Assembly (NCBI GenBank): GCA_003339415.1
Contig: PDHQ01000396.1
Span: forward strand, 1 to 27,548
Length of the DNA: 27,548 nucleotides
Source: Ophiocordyceps camponoti-saundersi (nom. inval.)
Taxonomy: Eukaryota; Ascomycota; Sordariomycetes; Hypocreales; Ophiocordycipitaceae
Direction: 5' to 3'
Below the pieces are notes generated by a model, which saw only the letters and a list, made by a program, of their open reading frames with translations, searched no databases and was not told the origin of the DNA. The translations under genes were made by a program, and so were the position numbers. Below, piece after piece: positions 12,641-23,220 of this stretch (the first letter of the stretch is position 1; every line of letters starts with the position of its first letter).

Positions 12641-12720
12641 TAGCGTTAAGAACGAATAAGGACCTCGATTATCTAAAGTCGTAAAAAAGTTAAGTTATTT
12701 TTATTAATATAGTTAAGGTA

Positions 12721-12949
12721 ATTATATATTATTATTTTTATTAAGTAAGTAGCTTTTTAAATTTCTTTTAATTTATAGCTAATTTATATTAAAAGTAAAA
12801 TACCTGCTAAGCGCGATTTCTAAAAAAATATTTCTAGCTAATTAATAATAATTAATTTTATAAAGTATAAAAAACTAAGTTTTAAGTTTCTTACCTTAAT
12901 ATATATTTATAATTATTAATACTTAAGCTAAACTAGTTAAATATAATAT
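12721..12949. other. AT-rich spacer flanking the hAT MITE
   Basis: No gene or element is recognised. The sequence is AT-rich and almost CpA-free up to the MITE target duplication. It includes AAGCGCGATTTC near 12811-12822. Confidence 0.5.
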
Positions 12950-12957
12950 ATATTAAG

Positions 12958-13396
12958 CAGGGTTTAAAAAAAGTTAGTGAAAAAAGTTATAGAAATTCAC
13001 TTTTAGTCATTTTTAATAAAGTTCTTTATTTAATTATAAATTAGGGCCCAGGTTATAAATTAAGAAAAAATACCTATAAAATACTAGAAAAAACACTCTA
13101 TAAGTACGTATTTTTTCTATATTAGTAATCATAGTTATATAGGCTATAAATAGCGATTAGTCATTTAGTGACTAAAGTTACTAAAAAATAGTGACTTTTT
13201 TTCTTAAAAAATTCCTTACTAATTAAGAAAAAATAATTAAAAGAAAAAAAGCTTATAGCTATTTAGCGAAGAATTTACTTTATTTTATAGTTATTTATAT
13301 TACTTACTTACTCTTACTATAGATTTTTAACTTTAAAAATAATAGTGACTTTTTTGCGACTAAAAAAAAGTAGTGACTGACTAATTTTAAACCCTG
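12958..13396. mobile_element. Non-autonomous hAT-type MITE (439 bp), not RIP-mutated
   Basis: Terminal inverted repeats start CAGGGTTTAAAA on both ends (12 of 12 bases, 19 of 23 over the first 23). The element is bounded by a perfect 8-bp target duplication ATATTAAG at 12950-12957 and 13397-13404. The CAGGG terminus with 8-bp duplication is the hAT superfamily pattern. Copies of TAGTGACT or its complement lie near both ends and in the middle, including a palindrome at 13158-13174 (TAGTCA, 5-bp loop, TGACTA). Such subterminal motifs are where hAT transposases bind. No coding capacity is seen. CpA and TpG are frequent, in contrast to both flanks, so it inserted after RIP. Confidence 0.94.
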
Positions 13397-13404
13397 ATAT
13401 TAAG

Positions 13405-13630
13405 TATATAAATATTTATATAAAATATAAAGTAATTAAAGATTTAGCTATAAAAGAAGCTATTTATATAATAGTAAAAGTAACTTAATAGCTAAGCTTT
13501 AATTATAATCTTTTAATAATAAGTAAAAATTAACTTTATATAAAGTTTATAATAAATCTTATATTAATAAAAGTAATAAAAAATATAATTTAATATATTA
13601 AAAATATTAAACTTTTATATATTTTATAAA
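13405..13630. other. AT-rich spacer between the MITE and the LTR element
   Basis: AT-rich RIP-type DNA without a gene. Its last bases form the left target duplication CTTTA of the next element. Confidence 0.5.
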
Positions 13631-13635
13631 CTTTA

Positions 13636-13845
13636 TATAAGGGATTAGTTTATAACTAATCGTAGCTAGATAGGGGGGATTATAGCGGATATATTTAGGT
13701 CTTCCCGATAGCGCTTAGTTATCGCGCGGGGTATATAGCTAGCTCGGAAAGGGGGCTTCTCTCCTTTCTCCTTCCTCTCTTCGATAGCTTTAATTATAAT
13801 TTTACTTTAGCTTATTTTTATAAACGCCTTAGTAAGACCTTTATA
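13636..13845 (+). repeat. 5' LTR (210 bp) of 1.78-kb element, copy 1
   Basis: Direct repeat of 15202-15411 and inverted repeat of 17256-17465 and 18823-19032. It contains an imperfect inverted repeat near its start (GATTAG ... CTAATC), a GGGGTATATAG box and a pyrimidine-rich CTTCTCTCCTTTCTCC tract. Confidence 0.95.
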
Positions 13846-15201
13846 TTAATTAAAGCTCCTCTTACCGCTAACCGAATATAAAAGTAAAATCTTAGCATAG
13901 AACGCTATTAAATTCTACTTATATTAAAGCCGCTCTTAGCTTATTCCGGCCTAGACTTTTAGGTAGCCGCTATATATACTAAATTTACGATTAACGGAGC
14001 CGTAATTAGGGAGCCTAAGTCCTAATTCTATTATATCTTTTCTTATCTCGGTACCTTCTAGTAAATATTCCTTTTATATATTATTATAGCTATAGATTTT
14101 TCTTTCTAGCTTAAAGCCTTTTTAGCGTATATTTCTAAGCTTCTTAGGGAAAATTATAAGGAGCGCTAAGTAGGTTTTTCTTTAGTTAGGATATATTAAA
14201 AGCTATTAAAGCCCCTTAGAGAATACGTTATAAAGTAGGAATATACCCTTTTTAAAGCCGGACCGTTATATTAATTTAATTACGCTAAGATTATTCTACT
14301 CTTATCCGAGCTACGTAAGAAGCTATAAAAGCGCTTAGATTATAAGAATTAGCTTACGATATATATAGCCTTCGCTAGCTTTCTCTAAGGCTTTAATAAA
14401 GTATTTAGTTCCGGGAATATTCCTAACGCGCTAGTTAATTTACTACCCCCCCCTTTTACTAACCTAATAAATATCGCGTTTATATAATCTTATTCTAGCA
14501 CTATTAAGCGCTAGCGTTACTATTAGTATAATTAGATTAGTTATTTTAAGCGTAATTATTTAAAGCTTTATAAGTAAATAAGGATATTAAGGTTAAAGCT
14601 TTTTATAAGTAAAATAAGGAAATTAGAGGTAAATCCGAAGTATTTTAATTAGGGGGATAATAAGTAAGGAGGGATAAGTATACGCTAGATATTATAGCTT
14701 AGGTAATTTCCGGCCTTATTATATTACCTTATATAAAGATAGTCCGCGCGCAGCTTAGGCGCGTAGATTTATTAATAAGTATATATTATAGTTATATTAT
14801 ACCTTAGCTTATAAACTAGCGCTAGCGGTATATAACGATAAGTATATAGCTAGCTTTACTATTTACCGTAATCGGGTTATTCTCTAAGCTTCCCGTAACC
14901 GGTATAATATTACCTAGTCTTATACGCTAGCTATATAAGTAAGTTTTTATTACTAATATACGAGTTTATTAATTCTTACCTTAAAAGGTGCTATAATTCT
15001 AAGCTTATTAGAATCTTCCTTATAAGGATCGGGGTTTAATTTCCCGGGCTATAAAAAAGCCTTTCCGCCCTCTTATCCTTATCTCTACGGAGGCTATTAG
15101 GCAGTTAGCTAGGGATTATATAGAGTATCTCGCTAGCGTAGTAATACGTAACTTTTTTATCTTACGCTCTTACTTTCTTAGCTAGCTTAAGGAGGGGGCT
15201 A
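13846..15201 (+). pseudogene. Internal gag-like frame of the 1.78-kb element, RIP-closed
   Basis: One plus-strand frame that includes the codon at 14095-14097 reads as a helical, Lys/Leu-rich protein for several hundred bases, broken only by TAA/TAG in places where Gln or Trp would fit. A proline-rich stretch (PPPFTNL) lies near 14446-14466. This suggests the element once coded for a gag-like protein only. No zinc knuckle, protease, reverse transcriptase or integrase could be recognised, so the function is inferred from position alone. The stops are shared by kind, not always by position, with the inverted copy. Confidence 0.5.
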
Positions 15202-15411
15202 TATAAGGGATTAGTTTATAACTAATCGTAGCTAGATAGGGGGGATTATAGTAGATATATTTAGGTTTTCCTAATAGCGCTTAGTTATCGCGCGGGGTAT
15301 ATAGCTAGCTTAGGAAAGGGGCTTCTCTCCCTTCTCCTTCCTCTCTTCGATAGCTTTAATTATAACTCTATTTTAGCTTACTTCTATAAACGCCTTAGTA
15401 AGACCTTTATA
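15202..15411 (+). repeat. 3' LTR (210 bp) of 1.78-kb element, copy 1
   Basis: Same length as the 5' LTR and differing from it mainly by C/T and G/A transitions. It is preceded by the polypurine tract and followed by the right target duplication CTTTA. Confidence 0.95.
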
Positions 15412-15416
15412 CTTTA

Positions 15417-16020
15417 CGCTTATAATAATATAAAAATAAACTTTTTATTCTTATATTATAAGTAAACTTCGCTCCTTTTATTATTTTATAATAATAGCTA
15501 GCTACGCTTAAAGTAACTTTAAAAAGGAGGGCGATATTATATAAGTTAATTATAACTATAAATTTTTTTTACTTAGAATATAGCTTTACTTTAAATTATA
15601 ATAATTTTAAACTTAAAAATTTATTATACTTATTACCTTATTAAAACCTAAGGTAAATATTAATAAAATTATTTTAAAAGATATTTTTATCTTTATATAA
15701 ATAATTATTAAATAAGTAGCGGAGTCTAAGAGGGTTCGAGGAGGCGCCCTCTTTATTTTAATTTTATTAATTAGTAATATCTTCTTAACTATTATAGCCG
15801 TAATCTCCTCTTTTTTTATAATCTTAGAAGGAGTAAAACTCCTTTAATATAAGCTATAATTATAATTAAAGCGCTAAAAAAAATTATTAAAAAATAAATT
15901 TTTAAATAATATAAATAATAATTTATAATTTATTTTAATTTTATTATTACTTTATTTTAAATTAAAAATTTTAAAATAATTATAATAAATATTAATTATA
16001 AATTTTATAAATAAAGCTAA
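15417..16020. other. RIP-decayed AT-rich spacer
   Basis: No gene is recognised. A short GC-richer patch (GGTTCGAGGAGGCGCCC) lies at about 15733-15749 and a CTCCTTTAATATAAGC region near 15840. The right edge forms the GCTTT target duplication of the next element. Confidence 0.5.
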
Positions 16021-16025
16021 GCTTT

Positions 16026-16275
16026 TATAAAAGTCCTGCACTCCTTAATATTTATAAGAAGCTAACTTTATTAATATAGAATAACTTAAGAGGTTTTAAG
16101 GTATATATAGTATACGTACTTAAGGTTATAGTCTATATATAGCCCGCGCCTATCCCGCGCGCGGTGCTAACTAATTATATATACCTATATATACCCCGCG
16201 CTTATTATATACGCGGATTTAACTAAGTACCTTTTACGTAACTTAGCTATTCGAGCGTAGCCCGAATCCCTTATA
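16026..16275 (-). repeat. 3' LTR (250 bp) of the 2.5-kb element
   Basis: Aligns end to end with the 5' LTR pieces 20058-20150 and 20771-20929 and with 716-970. It has a CpG-rich CCCGCGCGCGG core and, on the minus strand, a GGGGTATATATAGG box that could serve as TATA element. The minus-strand sequence just before it, AAGGCGACGGGGTA, sits where the polypurine tract belongs. Confidence 0.93.
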
Positions 16276-17255
16276 TACCCCGTCGCCTTAGGAAAAGAGT
16301 ATTTCTAGCTATAATATATATATATAAGGTATAAGTTAAAATACCCCTTATATAGAAAATTTTTCTTCCTTTTTTTTTATTTTTCTCCTTAAGCTAGTTA
16401 CGTTATTTTCCTTTACTAAGTAAATAATTCTCTAAGCCTTATATTTTATTACTTTATTACTATATTCTTATAATTTTTTTTTCTATTATTATTATTATTT
16501 AAGCTTTTTATAATTATTTATTCTTTTTTTATTATTATTATTATTTCTTAAGCTTTTTATATTTATTAAGTTATTATATTACCGCCTTAATATATTATTT
16601 AGTTAGCTATAATTACCGCTTTACGTAATAAGTAGCTATATTATAAAAGGGGATTTAAATAATAAAAATATTATTATATTATAAAAGGTAGAATATTTAT
16701 ATACTTTTTATATTTAGGACCTTTATAATAGCCGCGATATTAATTATTAACGCGGTTATAAGATAGCTTATAAGGCGTATAAGTAGCGGCGAAGATAGTA
16801 CCTTTAGGAAAAGTACCTTTTTATTATAAATATACGCTTATAGTAAGCTATTTATAACTTATAAATAATAGTTAGGGAAAGATAAGCTATTACCTTACTT
16901 ACTTACTTTTACGCTAAAGGAGTACCTAGCTAGCGCGCTTAGTTTACGCCGGAGTTCCTTACTCGCGTTAACTACTTATAAATTATATTAGCTATTATTT
17001 ATATTATATTACGCTTAGTAACGGAGCTTTACGCCCCCTTTACGCTTAAGTAATAATAATTTTCCACGCTTATCCCCGCTACTAATAATATAATCGCTAT
17101 ATTTACCCTATATATTTTAATTTATAATATATTCTTAGCGATAATATAATATTAATAATAATAATAATAGTAATAAGGCGCCCTTATTACTAGCTTTAAT
17201 TTTTTCGCCTTATAATATAAAATATTCTTTTAGTAATAAGAGAAATAATAGCGAT

Positions 17256-19032
17256 TATAATAGTCTTACTAAAGCGACTATAGAAGTAAGCTAAAGTAGA
17301 GTTATAATTAAAGCTATCGAAAAGAGGAAGGAGAAGGGAAAGAAGCCCCTTTCCTAAGCTAGCTATATACCCTACGCGATAACTAAGCGCTATTAGGAAG
17401 ACTTAAATATATCCGCTATAATCCCCTTTATCTAGCTATAATTAATTATAAACTAATCCCTTATATAGCCCCTTTCTTAGGCTAGCTAAGGAAGTAGGAG
17501 CGTAGGACGGAAAAGTTACGTATTATTACGCTAGCGAGATATTTTATATAATCCCTAGCTAATAGCTTAATAGCCTCTATAAAGATAAGGATAAGAGGGC
17601 GGAAAAGCTCCCTTATAGCCCGGGGAATTAAACCCTAATTTTTATAGGGAAAATTCTAATAAGCTTAGAATTATAATATTACTTAAAGTAGGAATTAATA
17701 AATTTATATACTAATAGTAAAAAACTTACTTATATAGCTAGCATATAGGACTAAGTAGTATTATACTAGTTACGGGAAGCTTAGAAAATACCCTAATTAT
17801 AGTAAATAATAAAGCTAGCTATATATTTATCGCTATATATTACTAGCGCTAGTTTATAAGCTAAGGCGTAATATAATTATAATATATACTTATTAATAAA
17901 TTTATACGCCTAAGCTACGCGCGGACTATCCTTATATAAGGTAACGTAATAAAGCTAAAAATTACCTAAGCTATAATATTTAGTATATACTTATCCCTCC
18001 TTACTTATTATCCCTTTAATTAAAATACTTTAGATTTACCTTTAACTACCCCGCTCCGCTTATAAAAAGCCTTAACTTTAATATCTTTATTTACTTACGA
18101 AGCTTTTAATAATTACGCTTAAAATAATTAATTTAATTATATTAATAATAACGCTAGCGCTTAGTAATACTAAAATAAGATTATATAAATATAATATTTA
18201 TTAGGTTAGTAGAAAAAGGGGGCGGTAAATTAACTAGCGCGTTAAGAATATTCCCGGAACTAAATACTTTATTAAAGCCTTAGAGAAAGCTAGTAAAGGC
18301 CGCGTATATCGTAAGCTAGTTCTTACTATCTAAGCGCTTTTATAGCTCCTTATATAGCTTAGATAAAAGTAGAATAATCTTAGTATAATTAAACTAATAT
18401 AATAGCCTAGCCTCGAAAAGGGTATATTCTTACCTTATAACGTATTTTTTAAGGGGCTCTAATAGCTCTTAATATATCTTAACTAAGGAAAAACTTACTT
18501 AGCGCTCCTTATAACTCTCCCCGAAAAGCTTAGAAATATATACTAAAAAGGCTTTAAGCTAGTAAGAAAAATTTATAGCTATAATAATATACGGAAAGAA
18601 TATTTATTAAAAGGTACTAAGATAAGAAAAAATATAATAAAACTAAAACTTAAGCTCCCTAATTATAGCTTTATTAATTATAAATTTAGTATATATAGCG
18701 GCTAGCTAAGAATTTAAGCTAAAATAAGCTAAAAGCGGTTTTAATATAAGTAGAATTTAATAGTATTTTATACTAAAATCTTACTTTTATATTTAGTTAG
18801 CGGTAAGAGAAGCTTTAATTAATATAATAATCTTATTAAGGCGACTATAGAAGTAAGCTAAAATAAAGTTATAATTAAAGTTATCGAAAAGAGGAAGGAG
18901 AAGGGAGAGAAGCCCCTTTCCCGAGCTAGCTATATACCCCGCGCGATAACTAAGCGCTATTAGGAAGACCTAAATATATCCGCTATAATCCCCCCTATCT
19001 AGCTACGATTAGTTATAAACTAATCTCTTATA
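17256..19032 (-). mobile_element. 1.78-kb non-autonomous LTR retrotransposon, copy 2 (nested)
   Basis: Inverted copy of 13636-15411, inserted in the internal region of the 2.5-kb element. LTRs are 17256-17465 (3') and 18823-19032 (5'), both 210 bp. The target duplication GCGAT is intact at 17251-17255 and 19033-19037. On the minus strand the tract AAGAAAGGGGCT precedes the 3' LTR. Internal DNA is 1357 bp and aligns with copy 1 throughout. Differences between copies are mostly transitions, as expected when each copy was RIP-mutated separately. The gag-like frame is closed here too. Confidence 0.95.
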
Positions 19033-19179
19033 GCGATAGATTCTTAAGTAATAGTAAGATAAGCGGGCTACTTAGATTATAAACTACTAAGCGGATATTA
19101 ATATATAGGAGCGGGATAATAAGGAGAGGAATAATATCTCTTATTAAATAGTTATAGCGCTAACTAGTTTATATAATAT

Positions 19180-19400
19180 ACTAGGCCCGCCCGCCGCCTC
19201 GCTATACGCCGCCCTCGCTAACCCGTATATATTATCCGGCCTTTAGTTACTTAGCGCTTATACGCAGCACCCGTCCTCCCCCCCCGCTATATACTAGCAG
19301 AGCGGATTTATGCTAGCGCCCGCGCGCGGCGCGCGCGGCCCGGGAGCGGAAGGCAAGGGCGTCCGGCCTTTATTTTCAAGGCGGAAGGACTTAATATTTA
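19180..19400. other. GC-rich, less mutated patch inside the 2.5-kb element
   Basis: A 220-bp patch with high GC that keeps CpA and TpG (for example GCAGCACCCG, CTAGCAGAG, TTTTCAAGG). At about 19317-19346 runs of alternating CG form a near-perfect palindrome (CCCGCGCGCGG, then CGCGCGCGGCCCGGG). No coding function can be assigned. Confidence 0.65.
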
Positions 19401-20057
19401 CGGTAATAGCGCGGATCCTAGTAATAGCGATAATATACTTAGTTAAGGGAATATTACGCCTTATATAGTACTAGCGAAGGGCCGGCGTAAGGGTATAATA
19501 GAGGCGTATAACCTTAATCTTATTAGCTTATTTAGCACTATTTACTAAAGTAAGCTTAGCCTTAAAGTAAATAAGGAAATTAGAGAAAAACTTAGAAGCG
19601 CTTTATATAAGGTATTTAAGCTCCGTTATAGCCGTCTAGCGCTAGTATAAGTTAGTAAATATAATATTAAGGTAACTTAAGAAATAGTTAGGGTTATACT
19701 TATACTTAATACCTTACTTAAAAAATAAAGCTACCTTAGCTTAAACTATAAGAGATAAGTATTAATATAAAAATACCTATTAGTTATAAGTAGTATTAAT
19801 AAAAGCTTAGTTTACTTATAGCTTATAGAATATAAGGAAGCGCTATGCCGGAAAAAGGTCCTTATTACCGTTAAATAGCGATTTAAAAGGTAGCAGCTTA
19901 CGGCGGGGTCGCGATTACTATTACTTAAGGAGCTATATAGATTAGTGCTATTAGCGCACGAGGCTTTAGAGCTCCGCGATAGTAGCTTACTACTCTAAGA
20001 GCTAGGCGATAATAGCTTATTAAATATTAAGGTTATCTATAGTTAAAGTTATTTTAC

Positions 20058-20929
20058 TATAAAGGTCTTATATTTTTTAACGTTTATAAGAAGCTAACTC
20101 TATTAATATAGAATAACTTAAGAGGTTTTAAGGTATATATAGTATATATACTTTAGTAAGAGAAGAAGGATACCTTAAGCGAGCGTAGCAGATACTTAAG
20201 AGGCGTAACTTCTTAGGTAACTAGAGTCTTTAACTAATATAAGAGGGGATCTCTAGCTATAGGGGGAGACGCTAGATATAATTCTTTATAGGGAAAATAA
20301 TAGGAAATTAATTTCCTATATAAAGATAAGAGTAGTAAGGGAGAAGAACTCGGGGACTATTTAATTAATAGTTAAAGACTTTAAAATAGGTATTTAAATT
20401 AGTAATTTAAGATATAAAAGTATAAAGTTTAAAATAAAGTTATAATTCTATTTAGTAGAGTTTTTACTATAAGTCCTCTCTATAACTTAATTTATAATAT
20501 ATAACTTTTATAAAAGCTATAAAAATAAGCTTAAGGGCTAATTCTTACTTAATTCTTTCCTCTTTACGAGGAAACTAAACTATACTATATACTTAGCGAT
20601 AGCCCCTTATCCCGTTATTATTACCCTTAATAGTTCTAAAGCGTTAAAATATCCGAGAACTAAAAGGACTTAAAGGATTATTTAATCGTAACTTATATAA
20701 ACCCCTAATAACTTGCTATCCTAGTTTGGCGTTGTTTTTCTTCGAGGTATGTTTTTCACCGCTGCTAAAGTACTTAGGGTTATAGTCCGTATATAGCCCG
20801 CGCCCGTCCCGCGCGCGGCGCTAACTAATCGTATATACTTATATATACCCCGCGCCTATTATACGCGCGGACTTAACTAAGCACCCCCTACGTGACTTAG
20901 CTATTCGGGCGCAGCCCGAATCCCTTATA
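20058..20929 (-). repeat. 5' LTR of the 2.5-kb element, split by a 620-bp insertion
   Basis: Left part 20058-20150 and right part 20771-20929 together reproduce the 250-bp LTR at 16026-16275 (with 2 duplicated bases). The right part is the best preserved copy of the CpG-rich core and keeps a GGGCGCAGCCC hairpin near its end. Confidence 0.93.
20151..20770. mobile_element. 620-bp inverted-repeat element, copy 1, nested in an LTR
   Basis: The empty-site comparison with the LTRs at 16026 and 716 shows an insertion of 622 bp in total. It can be read as a 620-bp element with TA duplication and termini CTTTAG...CTAAAG, or as a 617-bp element with 5-bp duplication TACTT. Imperfect terminal inverted repeats extend about 25 bp (left CTTTAGTAAGAGAAGAAGG, right complement CTTTAGCAGCGGTGAAAAAC). 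TA duplication would suggest a Tc1/mariner-type MITE. There is no ORF. The right-hand 70 bp keeps CpA and TpG (TTGGCGTTGTTTTTC), while the middle is RIP-mutated. Confidence 0.8.
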
Positions 20930-20934
20930 GCTTT

Positions 20935-23218
20935 TATAATAAAAAGATTACTTAATAATAATATTATAATAATATTTTAAAATATTATTTATAAGCTTTA
21001 ATTTAATTTAAAATAGCTTTATATTATTATTAGAAAAAAAATATATTTAATAAATAAAAATTATACTTTTATTATAAAAAAATTACTAGCGTAAGCTTTA
21101 TAATAAAATAATAAGAAACCTTTTTAGAAAAAAATTAAATTATTAAATAAAGTTTTAATAATATAATTATATATAAAAAATATTATTTTAAAACTTAGTA
21201 GAGTTTTTTAATAATTATTATTAATAATATAGCGAATAAAAATTAGTTTTATAATAAAAATATAATAATATAAGCAGAGATCTTTAACGCTAAATTATAT
21301 ATATTAAAAATCTAACCTTAGTAATATTTTAAATATTATTAATTTATATATATTATTAAATATTATATAATAAAGCTATAATATAATAAATATTTTATTA
21401 CTTTATATATAAAAAATAAATTTACTTATTTTATAGCTTATAAGAAAAAACTATATTATTATTTTTTTTATTAAAAATCTTATTTTAAGTAAAATTAACT
21501 TTACTTTAAAATAAGAGCGGTATAAAACTAAGCAAAAAATATATATATTACTTAACCTTAAAAGTTTATAAACCGGAACTTTATATATACCGCCCCTTTT
21601 TCTTTTTTAGCGCTAACTAGAAACTAATAATAGCTAGGGTAGAAACGCTAGAGAGTAAATATAATAATATTTTCTCCTCTAACTCTAATTTTATATTTAT
21701 TTATAATTTTACTATAATAATTTAATTATTTTTTAAAATTAGCTATTATAAGGTTTATTATAAAATAATAAAACTTTTATATATATCTAAGCTATATTAA
21801 TAAGGCTTTAATTAATTAAATTATTAAAGTTATTTTAATTAAATATAAGGATTTAATTTATAATAATAATAATAGTTAAAAGGATAAGTAAGCTATATAA
21901 ACTTTATATTAAATTTAGTTTATATATATTTTTATTATTATAAAGTTTACTTTAAGGGAAATATCTATTTTTAAATTATTAATTAATACTTAACTTAATT
22001 AATATATAAAGTATTAGGTATAAGCGGGGTTTAATTTAAAGTTAAGGTAACGCTTAAGGGGAGGGTTTTACTTTAAGCTTTTTAGTTTTTCCCCTTTTTA
22101 GAATATATATAGAATAGTTCTAAGCTATATAAAGTATATTAGTATATTAAATATTATTATTATTTAATATATTAAGGATACCCGCGCTATAATATATTAT
22201 AATAATATTTATACTAATTAAGTTATTTAGGTAGCTGCTAGCTATATTTTACTTTAAAGCTTATTACTTTTTATTATTAGTAAAAACCTTATTATTAAAA
22301 TAATTAAAAGCTTATCTAACCTTAATTAACTTATTATAACTATATTAATATAAAGATAAAAGTAATATATTTTTTATACTTAAGTATTTAACTTTTTTAA
22401 GTAAATAAATAAAAAATTATATTATATTTATTACGCTATTAAAAATAAGGCATAGTTATAAAGAAGCTTATCTACTTATAATTATTCTTTTATTTTATAT
22501 TCTCCGCCTCTTATTATTTAAATTACCGCTATTTTTATTTTTAGTAAGTTTAAGTTAAAGTTTTGTTAGCTTAATAATCTAAAGCTAGCTTTTATTAAGT
22601 AAAAAATTACCCTTACCGCTACGGAGGTCGCTACTAGCGCTTATAATATATAATACGTCGCCTTTATATAAGAAAGTTTTTAGCTTTATTTAAAATAATC
22701 TAATTAATAATATATTTAATAATAAAAATTATATAACCTTAGCTAATAACATTTATTATATCTAGTAAGAAACTTATAATTTAGGAGAAGTAAAAGCTAG
22801 TTACTTTTACTTTAAGTTATACTTAGAGTTATAATTATAGCCGCGGCTAAGGCTATAGCTATAATAATTATAAATATTCTTATATTTTACTCGGTTAGGG
22901 TAATTATTTATATATAGTTAGTAATTAAAATTTAAAGTTAAGTAAGTAATTAATAAAAATAATAAGAAGGATTTATTACTACTTAGTAATTATTATATAT
23001 CTATTCTAAGACTAAAGTCCTTATCTTACTTAATATTATAAAATAAAAGTGTAAAGTTATACTAATAAAGTTTTTTAAGGAGAGGAATTAATATATAAGT
23101 TGCGTAATAAATAAAGAGTTAATAAGTACCTTAATAAAGTCTTTTTAATTTTATAATAATTACTAGTTAGTATTAAGTTAAGGCTTATTATTATAAATTA
23201 AAGTGTAATTAATAAAAA
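20935..23218. other. RIP-decayed AT-rich spacer
   Basis: About 2.3 kb without a recognisable gene. CpA and TpG are scarce and all frames are closed. A moderately GC-richer stretch at about 22020-22085 (AACGCTTAAGGGGAGGG) and another at 22590-22670 may be remnants of elements too decayed to place. Confidence 0.6.
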
Positions 23219-23220
23219 TA

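Larger units (their letters stand above)
7687..12720 (-). mobile_element. Tad1-like LINE retrotransposon, full-length but RIP-inactivated
   Basis: About 5 kb on the minus strand with the two-gene order of fungal Tad1-clade LINEs: a gag-like ORF1 with zinc knuckle, then an ORF2 with AP-type endonuclease, reverse transcriptase and a Cys/His-rich C-terminal part. Each ORF keeps one continuous frame; I detected no frameshift across ORF2. Decay is almost only C-to-T or G-to-A: TAA/TAG for Gln/Trp, Tyr for Cys/His, Asn for Asp. The 3' end near 7680 is an AT-rich TTATTATTATTTATT-like tail on the minus strand. The 5' border near 12720 is approximate, and no target duplication was found. Confidence 0.87.
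13636..15411 (+). mobile_element. 1.78-kb non-autonomous LTR retrotransposon, copy 1
   Basis: Two direct LTRs of 210 bp each (13636-13845 and 15202-15411) flank 1356 bp. The target duplication CTTTA is intact at 13631-13635 and 15412-15416. LTRs start TATAAGGGATTAG and end ACCTTTATA, which fits TG...CA ends changed to TA by RIP. A polypurine tract AAGGAGGGGGCT directly precedes the 3' LTR. The internal region is far too short for a full pol gene and no reverse transcriptase or integrase motif is seen. An inverted copy lies at 17256-19032. Confidence 0.95.
16026..20929 (-). mobile_element. 2.5-kb LTR retrotransposon, interrupted by two later insertions
   Basis: The target duplication GCTTT at 16021-16025 and 20930-20934 brackets two LTRs in direct orientation. 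The 3' LTR is 16026-16275 (250 bp). The 5' LTR is 20058-20929 (872 bp, which becomes 250 bp after removing a 622-bp insertion). Removing the 1777-bp nested element and its 5-bp duplication leaves 2000 bp of internal DNA, so the element was 2500 bp long. LTR ends TATAAGGGATT...TTTATA match RIP-mutated TG...CA. No pol gene can be recognised, so it was non-autonomous or is too decayed to read. Orientation is set by the internal DNA shared beside the LTRs at 716-970 and 20058. Confidence 0.93.
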
